From: Azonexaceae bacterium
GTDB lineage: Bacteria; Pseudomonadota; Gammaproteobacteria; Burkholderiales; Rhodocyclaceae
Assembly: GCA_009469685.1 (NCBI GenBank)
Contig: SSTA01000132.1
Span: forward strand, 1-11,753
Reading direction: 5' to 3'
DNA length: 11,753 nt
In this document: positions 7,629 to 11,753 of the stretch, piece after piece
Position numbering within the stretch: position 1 is the first letter of the stretch
How the letters are laid out: every line of letters begins with the position of its first letter
Program-made: the position numbers and the translations under genes
The notes under the pieces: generated by a model
The model's input: only the letters and a program-made list of their open reading frames with translations
The model's database searches: none
What the model was told of the DNA's origin: nothing

Positions 7629-7962
7629 AATGTCCCTCGCCGAGGGGGTATTGCAACTGGTGGAGGACACCGCCCGCCGCGAGAACGCGGCACGGGTGAA
7701 GACGGTGGTGCTGGAGATTGGCCGCCTCTCTTCGGTGGAACCCGAGGCCCTGGCCTTCTGCTTCGAGGCCGTCACCCACGGTGGCATCGCCCAGGGCGCC
7801 GCCCTGGAGATCGTGCCGGTGGCCGGGGCCGGCTGGTGCATGGTGTGCAGCGCCACGGTGCCCATGGAAGAATTGTGGGGCGCCTGCCCAACCTGTGGCA
7901 GTCATCAGGTTCAACCCACGGCCGGGACCGAAATGCGGGTCAAGGAAATAGAGATCGAATAA
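7621..7962 (+). CDS. hypA: Nickel metallochaperone HypA
   Basis: This 113-residue HypA delivers nickel to the hydrogenase large subunit together with HypB. The N-terminus MHEMSLAEGVLQ supplies the nickel-site residues His2 and Glu3, which require exactly this start. The zinc site has two CxxC pairs, CMVC (C73, C76) and CPTC (C89, C92), at the usual spacing. Length is normal. The start lies inside the end of hupK (8-base overlap), with a purine-rich GAAGGTGAG upstream. A 67-base AT-rich gap with heptamer repeats separates it from hypB. Confidence 0.97.
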   Translation: MHEMSLAEGVLQLVEDTARRENAARVKTVVLEIGRLSSVEPEALAFCFEAVTHGGIAQGAALEIVPVAGAGWCMVCSATVPMEELWGACPTCGSHQVQPTAGTEMRVKEIEIE

Positions 7963-7967
7963 GGATA

Positions 7968-8004
7968 GGATTTGAAATTTGGGATTTAGCAAAATCCGAA
8001 TCCC
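7968..8004. repeat. Heptamer inverted-repeat element in the hypA-hypB gap
   Basis: Three near-identical heptamers run in tandem: GGATTTG (7968-7974), AAATTTG (7975-7981) and GGATTTA (7982-7988). They are followed by their inverted counterparts AAAATCC (7991-7997) and GAATCCC (7998-8004). GGATTT (7982-7987) pairs with AAATCC (7992-7997) across a four-base loop. The segment is clearly AT-richer than the genes on both sides. There is no T-tract, so it is a poor terminator. It may be a small inserted repeat element that also acts as an mRNA hairpin between the two cistrons; that is inference. Confidence 0.6.
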
Positions 8005-8029
8005 AGGTCCTGCTATTGGAGACGAGACG

Positions 8030-9205
8030 ATGTGTACGGTTTGCGGTTGCGGTGCCGGTGAAACCCGCGTCGAGGGCGATGCCCTCCACCCCCACGATCA
8101 CACCCATGTCCATGCCGACGGCACGGTCCATAGCCACAACCACGACCATGGGGGCGACCACGCCCACAGCCATGGCGATGCGGCCCTGACCGGTGCCCAC
8201 GAACACGTGCATACCCACGCCGACGGCACCACCCACAGCCACGCCCACGACGAAGGGCACGGCCACAGCCACGAGGATGCCACCCACGCCGCCCTGCAGA
8301 CGTCCCACGATCATGCCCATCGCCACGCCGACGGCACGGTACACACCCACACCCACGTCCATACCGGCGACCATGAGCACGGCCATGGCCATAGCCACGA
8401 GCACGGGGTAGGCGGCGACCTCGACTACGGGACCGGTCCCGCCCGGGCCCACGCGCCGGGCATGAGCCAGAGCCGCATGGTGCAGATCGAGCAGGACATC
8501 CTGGCCAAGAACAACAGCTACGCCCACGCCAACCGGACCTGGCTGGACGAGCGCGGCATCTTCGCCCTCAACCTCGTTTCGAGCCCCGGCTCGGGCAAGA
8601 CCACGCTGCTGGTGAAGACCATCGAGGCCTTGAAGGACAGGTTCGCCATCACCGTCGTCGAAGGCGACCAGCAGACCTCCAACGACGCCGAGCGCATCCG
8701 CGCCACCGGTGTGCCGGCCCTGCAGATCAACACCGGCAAGGGCTGCCACCTGGACGCCCACATGGTCGGCCACGCCCTCCAGCGCCTGCAGCCGGCGGAC
8801 GAATCCCTGTTCCTCATCGAGAACGTCGGCAATTTGGTCTGCCCCGCCGCCTTCGACCTCGGCGAGCAGCACAAGGTGGCCATTCTCTCGGTGACCGAGG
8901 GCGAGGACAAACCGCTGAAATACCCCGACATGTTCCGCGCCGCCGACGTCATGCTCCTCAACAAGTGCGACCTGTTGCCCTACCTGGAATTCAACGCCGA
9001 CCTGGCCGAGGAAAACGCCCGCCGGGTGAACCCCAACCTGACCGTGTTGCGCGTCTCTGCCACCAGCGGCGACGGCATGGCCGCCTGGCTGCGCTGGATC
9101 GAAGCCGGGCTGGAAGCCCAGCGCGGGAAGCGCTCAGAAACGGTCGATGCCCTGAAGCGCCGCATCGCCGAGCTGGAAACTCAGCTTGGCGGCCCGTCCG
9201 CCTGA
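8030..9205 (+). CDS. hypB: Nickel-inserting GTPase HypB with long histidine-rich domain
   Basis: This 391-residue HypB is the GTPase that drives nickel insertion into HupL. The N-terminus MCTVCGCG contains the high-affinity nickel site (C2, C5, C7), which fixes the start at 8030; a TTG start 51 bases upstream would bury it. GGAG at 8018-8021 is the ribosome binding site. Residues 20-125 form a histidine-rich nickel-storage region with about 37 histidines by my count. The G domain follows: P-loop SSPGSGKTT (K190), metal site GCHLD (C239, H240), ENVGN and NKCD. A charged helix ([15 protein letters not shown]) ends the protein. It is longer than the E. coli protein because of the histidine expansion, as in rhizobial and other nickel-storing HypB proteins. 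Confidence 0.97.
   Translation: MCTVCGCGAGETRVEGDALHPHDHTHVHADGTVHSHNHDHGGDHAHSHGDAALTGAHEHVHTHADGTTHSHAHDEGHGHSHEDATHAALQTSHDHAHRHADGTVHTHTHVHTGDHEHGHGHSHEHGVGGDLDYGTGPARAHAPGMSQSRMVQIEQDILAKNNSYAHANRTWLDERGIFALNLVSSPGSGKTTLLVKTIEALKDRFAITVVEGDQQTSNDAERIRATGVPALQINTGKGCHLDAHMVGHALQRLQPADESLFLIENVGNLVCPAAFDLGEQHKVAILSVTEGEDKPLKYPDMFRAADVMLLNKCDLLPYLEFNADLAEENARRVNPNLTVLRVSATSGDGMAAWLRWIEAGLEAQRGKRSETVDALKRRIAELETQLGGPSA
8087..8404 (+). repeat. Three tandem His-rich modules inside hypB
   Basis: The phrase H-A-D-G-T-(V/T)-H-(S/T)-H occurs three times, starting at 8111, 8216 and 8324 (residues 28, 63 and 99). That is a period of 105 and 108 bases, or 35-36 residues. Each copy is preceded by an alternating H-x-H-x-H run and followed by another. 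DNA of the core (for example GCCGACGGCAC) is nearly identical between copies, pointing to duplication of one module. Confidence 0.85.
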
Positions 9206-9320
9206 GGGTCAAGAGGCTCCCACGGTGCTTAAGCCAACTCAGAGAAAACGCAGGAATTTCGCGGCGACTGAGCTCCCGGGCGAAACGCCTCCGCCTCCAG
9301 CCACTTGCGGCGAAGGACCC
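9206..9320. other. Spacer between hypB and the convergent membrane-protein gene
   Basis: This 115-base segment holds no convincing gene. I see no T-tract terminator for either of the two converging genes. A weak inverted pair CTCAG (9239-9243) / CTGAG (9267-9271) and a 4-bp GGCG-AAA-CGCC hairpin are the only structure noticed. Confidence 0.5.
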
Positions 9321-10133
9321 TTAGCGAAGGAATCTATCCAGGGCAAGTCCTCGGGGGACCTCGACGCGAGTGGTCACATCGCGTTCGTCGTTGGAGGTTT
9401 TGCGTTCCACAATTTCCAGCGTCTGGGTTCTGCAGTCGCAGCAGCGAAACAGCGACAACCTGGCATTCGCCGAAGTCTTGTCCTCAGTAGACAGCGAACT
9501 GCACTGCTCCATGGCTTTCATGAATTCCTCACTACCGGCCACTGTCTCCGTAAGCGACTGCTGGAACGCGTAGCGATCCATAACAGATGGAAAAGCGAGA
9601 TTTCTTTTGGCTACCGCATCCTGAAAATTGCCACACTTTGGACATCGGGCGATCCCATTCAACACGAAGTACATGCTGATGCCGCCGATAATCGCTCCAA
9701 CGTAATCGACAATAGCGAAAAAGTACCCACCGCTTCCCGCCTGCCCCATGCTGCCGTGCACTCCACGGCGAGTTCCCACTTGAATCTCGGCTGTCGTAAT
9801 CGAAAGTCTCAAGTAGTCACCAAAAGGCATTACGCTAGATATTGGCACGACACCACCGATACGCTGCGCCTTGTAGGCCAAGTAGTAATGCAGAAAGGAG
9901 GCGAATGAAGCAACCAGGATGGTTATGGCAAAAAGCGCTTTTCCGGGCTGAAGATGCAATAGCCTAGCCGCGCCGTAAACACCAGTATTCGCCGCGAATC
10001 CGTAAAGGGCGCCACCCACAGGAACTATAAAGAACAGCGCGAACGAATAGATATTGATGATGCTCCAGTTGTTAAGCTTCGCCGTCAGAAATGCTGTCAA
10101 CGCTCCTAGAGCCAGTACGAAGATCGCCTTCAT
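9321..10133 (-). CDS. Unrecognised four-helix membrane protein with C-terminal cysteine pairs
   Basis: I do not recognise a characterised family for this 270-residue protein. Four hydrophobic segments are visible, at about 2-19, 26-49, 66-88 and 137-159. A soluble C-terminal region follows with CPKCG (C163, C166) and CCDC (near 231-234), suggesting a two-knuckle zinc-ribbon-like site formed across an insert of about 65 residues. Metal binding is inference. The start is supported by an AGGGGGA ribosome binding site a few bases before the ATG on the minus strand. The coding strand is opposite to all hydrogenase genes, base composition is visibly less GC-rich, and codon use is more relaxed, so it looks acquired. 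A plus-strand frame covering 9186-9908 is the alternative but has no helices, motifs or good start. No functional link to the hydrogenase is evident. Confidence 0.78.
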   Translation of the reverse strand: MKAIFVLALGALTAFLTAKLNNWSIINIYSFALFFIVPVGGALYGFAANTGVYGAARLLHLQPGKALFAITILVASFASFLHYYLAYKAQRIGGVVPISSVMPFGDYLRLSITTAEIQVGTRRGVHGSMGQAGSGGYFFAIVDYVGAIIGGISMYFVLNGIARCPKCGNFQDAVAKRNLAFPSVMDRYAFQQSLTETVAGSEEFMKAMEQCSSLSTEDKTSANARLSLFRCCDCRTQTLEIVERKTSNDERDVTTRVEVPRGLALDRFLR

Positions 10134-10283
10134 GTTTTCCCCCTGTTTGACGCGAGAGCCAGATCCGCAAAGTATGAAAATCGGTCATTTTGGCTGCAGG
10201 CATATGCTAATCGGTTTTCCGTTGTCTTGCAGCTTGGGAACTTTCTCTACCCCCAACTTCCATGGGCTGGCGATGTGGGTTTC
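10134..10283. promoter_or_regulatory. Divergent intergenic region between the membrane-protein gene and hypF
   Basis: This 150-base gap lies between divergent starts and must hold the promoter of the minus-strand gene, and probably one for hypF if transcription from hypB does not reach it. It contains a direct repeat AATCGGT (10179-10185 and 10209-10215) flanking the 8-base palindrome GCATATGC (10200-10207). No box pair with good spacing was found on either strand, so promoter positions are not assigned. The region role is inferred from gene orientation. Confidence 0.4.
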
Positions 10284-11753
10284 ATGAACGTAAACGTTCT
10301 TGGCCTCGTCCAGGGAGTCGGCTTCCGGCCCTACGTCTGGCGCCTGGCGAACGAACTCGGACTCTGCGGCTGGGTACGCAATGACGGCGAGGGTGTCTCG
10401 ATCGCCGTGGCAGGCGAACGGCTGGACGAGTTTCTTGCCCGATTGCCCGCAGAAATTCCTCGCCTGGCCCGTATTGACGCTCTGGAGGCCATCTACGAAG
10501 CCGAGGATTTGCCTGAGTCGGGATTCAACATCTTGGAAAGTGGCACTGGCCCCATCGCCACCGCCATCGGCCCCGACGCGGCGACCTGTCCCGCCTGCCT
10601 CGCCGACCTCTGCGACCCCGCCAACCGCCGCTGGCGCTACGCTTTTACCACCTGCACCCACTGCGGTCCGCGCTATACGGTGAGCGGCGGCATTCCCTAC
10701 GACCGGGAAAAAACGAGCCTGGCCCCTTTTCCGCTCTGCGCGCCCTGCGCGGCCGAATACACTGACCCCGCCGACCGCCGCTTCCACGCCGAGACCACCT
10801 GCTGCCCGGACTGCGGCCCCCGCCTGCGCCTGCTCGACGCCAGCGGCACCGAGTTGCCCGGCGATTCCATCGCCGCTACCCTGGAACTCCTGAAAGCGGG
10901 CAAGATCGTCGCCCTCAAAGGACTGGGCGGTTTCCAGCTCGCCTGCGACGCCCGCAATGCCGCCGGCGTCGCCGAACTGCGCTCGCGCAAGCAGCGGGAG
11001 GAAAAGCCCTTTGCCGTCATGGCGCTGAACGCCGCCTCCCTGGCACCGTTCGCCCGGGTCGGCGAGGACGAGGCCGCTCTTCTGGCAGCCCCGGCGGCGC
11101 CCATCGTCCTCTGTCCCAAGGGCGACGCGGAACTGCCCGGCATCGCCCCCGGCCTCGCCTGGCTGGGCGCGATGCTCCCGGCCACGCCACTCCATCTGCT
11201 TCTCTGGCACGAGGCTGCCGGACGCCCCGCGGGTACCGCCTGGTGCGATGCCCCCAGCGACCTGCTCCTGGTGATGACCAGCGCCAACCCCCACGGCGAG
11301 CCCCTGGTCATCACCAACGACGAAGCGCTGCAGCGCCTCGCGGGCATCGCCGATGCCTACCTCGTCCACGAGCGCGCCATTGTCATCCGCTGCGACGATT
11401 CGGTGGTAAAGGCGGTGAGGGGTGAGGAGAGAGGAGTGAGAAGTACGAGAAGCCGGACTGACGCAAACCCCGGCACCAGTTCCGCCCCTCACCCCTCACC
11501 CCTCACCCCTCACAGCTTCATCCGCCGTGCCCGGGGCTACACGCCGCTGCCCATCCCCCTGGCGGAAGACGGCCCGATGGTGCTGGCCTTCGGCGCCTAC
11601 CTGAAGAACACGGTGTGCGTCGCCAAGGGACACCAGGCTTTCCTCTCCCAGCACATCGGCGGGCTGGACAACGCCGCGGCCATCGGCTTTCTCGAGGAAA
11701 CGGTGGCCCATCTGCTGGCTATTCTCGACGTAGCGCCCGACCTCGTCGCCCAC
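10284..11753 (+). CDS. hypF: Carbamoyltransferase HypF (3' end outside window), with in-frame insertion
   Basis: HypF makes the cyanide ligands of the active-site iron from carbamoyl phosphate, passing a thiocarboxamide to HypE. The 490 codons to the window edge contain no stop. The acylphosphatase domain comes first: [11 protein letters not shown] (R15) and VRNDGEGV (N33). Two zinc fingers follow, each C-x2-C-x18-C-x2-C: C102/C105/C124/C127 and C152/C155/C174/C177. The YrdC-like domain runs from about 190 to 420 ([35 protein letters not shown]), and the Kae1-like domain begins after [10 protein letters not shown] ([16 protein letters not shown]). Residues about 379-411 are a low-complexity insertion encoded by heptamer repeats. 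The ATG at 10284 is the last one before homology; its ribosome binding site is weak and the N-terminus is short (only MNVNVLGL before VQGVGF). hypF is separated from hypB by an opposite-strand gene. Confidence 0.93.
   Translation, partial: MNVNVLGLVQGVGFRPYVWRLANELGLCGWVRNDGEGVSIAVAGERLDEFLARLPAEIPRLARIDALEAIYEAEDLPESGFNILESGTGPIATAIGPDAATCPACLADLCDPANRRWRYAFTTCTHCGPRYTVSGGIPYDREKTSLAPFPLCAPCAAEYTDPADRRFHAETTCCPDCGPRLRLLDASGTELPGDSIAATLELLKAGKIVALKGLGGFQLACDARNAAGVAELRSRKQREEKPFAVMALNAASLAPFARVGEDEAALLAAPAAPIVLCPKGDAELPGIAPGLAWLGAMLPATPLHLLLWHEAAGRPAGTAWCDAPSDLLLVMTSANPHGEPLVITNDEALQRLAGIADAYLVHERAIVIRCDDSVVKAVRGEERGVRSTRSRTDANPGTSSAPHPSPLTPHSFIRRARGYTPLPIPLAEDGPMVLAFGAYLKNTVCVAKGHQAFLSQHIGGLDNAAAIGFLEETVAHLLAILDVAPDLVAH
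11414..11513. repeat. Heptamer inverted-repeat element translated within hypF
   Basis: The left arm begins GGTGAGGGGTGAGG (11414-11427) and continues as decaying TGAGGAG-like heptamers to about 11450. The right arm is four exact tandem copies of CCCCTCA (11485-11512), the reverse complement of TGAGGGG. Between them lie about 35 unique bases. The two arms can pair over at least 14 bases. The element adds about 30 codons in frame with no stop, giving a Pro/Ser/Arg/Thr-rich peptide between CDDSVVKAV and FIRRARGY, where HypF normally has only a few residues. Confidence 0.8.

Noticed and set aside
7979..8029. A TTG start giving HypB 17 extra residues
   Set aside because: It would put the nickel-binding MCTVCGC motif away from the N-terminus; the ATG at 8030 has a ribosome binding site and matches the family.
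7940..8872. A minus-strand open frame of 310 codons opposite hypB
   Set aside because: Its Val/Gly/Met-rich repeats are just the complement of the hypB histidine codons. HypB itself has clear nickel and GTPase motifs.
9186..9908. A plus-strand open frame of 240 codons overlapping the end of hypB and the minus-strand membrane gene
   Set aside because: It has no ribosome binding site, motif or membrane segment, while the opposite strand has helices, cysteine pairs and a good start.
10147..10178. Sigma-70 promoter reading toward hypF, TTGACG with TATGAA
   Set aside because: The spacer is 20 bases, too long for a confident call, and no other support was found.
10191..10207. A possible sigma-54 promoter (GG and GC doublets) upstream of hypF
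   Set aside because: The doublets are 12 bases apart instead of 10 and the flanking consensus is missing.
10185..11492. A minus-strand open frame of 435 codons opposite hypF
   Set aside because: The plus strand encodes an unmistakable HypF through the same interval; the antisense product has no recognisable features.
11400..11520. hypF broken by a frameshift or stop at the repeat element
   Set aside because: Reading codon by codon from 10284, every codon through the element is sense and the frame re-enters HypF sequence (FIRRARGY).

Overview
The window carries the maturation part of a membrane-bound uptake [NiFe]-hydrogenase locus. It opens a few codons inside the small-subunit gene and closes inside hypF. 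The reconstructed order on the plus strand is hupS-hupL-hupC-hupD-hupF-hupG-hupH-hupI-hupJ-hupK-hypA-hypB, then a minus-strand gene of unknown function, then hypF. High GC, tight ATGA stop/start overlaps and this gene order suggest a proteobacterium. A betaproteobacterium (Rhodocyclales or Burkholderiales type) is my best inference, not a proof.

Region 1 (1-3611) holds the enzyme: Tat-exported small subunit HupS, Ni-Fe large subunit HupL and di-haem cytochrome b HupC, which passes electrons from H2 to quinone. HupS has all six proximal-cluster cysteines, the signature of the O2-tolerant membrane-bound type (E. coli Hyd-1, Ralstonia MBH). Region 2 (3612-3730) is a spacer with a strong intrinsic-terminator-like hairpin plus seven T, separating the structural genes from the accessory genes.

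Region 3 (3731-7628) holds the dedicated maturation genes: HupD protease, HupF (HypC-like chaperone), HupG (thioredoxin-fold HyaE type), HupH (HyaF type), HupI (rubredoxin), HupJ (HybE type) and HupK (degenerate large-subunit-like scaffold). Almost all overlap by 1-8 bases. Region 4 (7621-9205) has the nickel-insertion genes hypA and hypB; HypB carries an expanded histidine-rich domain built from three tandem modules.

Region 5 (9206-10283) is an interruption: a lower-GC minus-strand gene for a four-helix membrane protein with two cysteine pairs, lying between hypB and hypF. Region 6 (10284-11753) is the 5' two thirds or so of hypF (acylphosphatase, two zinc fingers, YrdC-like domain, start of the Kae1-like domain). 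It carries an in-frame insertion of about 30 codons made of heptamer repeats in inverted orientation. A related heptamer inverted element lies between hypA and hypB. hypC, hypD and hypE are not in the window and probably lie downstream.

Most of the window is a recognisable hydrogenase operon. The least explained parts are the heptamer elements (one translated inside hypF), the mid-operon terminator, the inserted membrane-protein gene and a twin-arginine-like tail on HupJ. No tRNA, rRNA, insertion sequence, CRISPR array or replication origin was seen.
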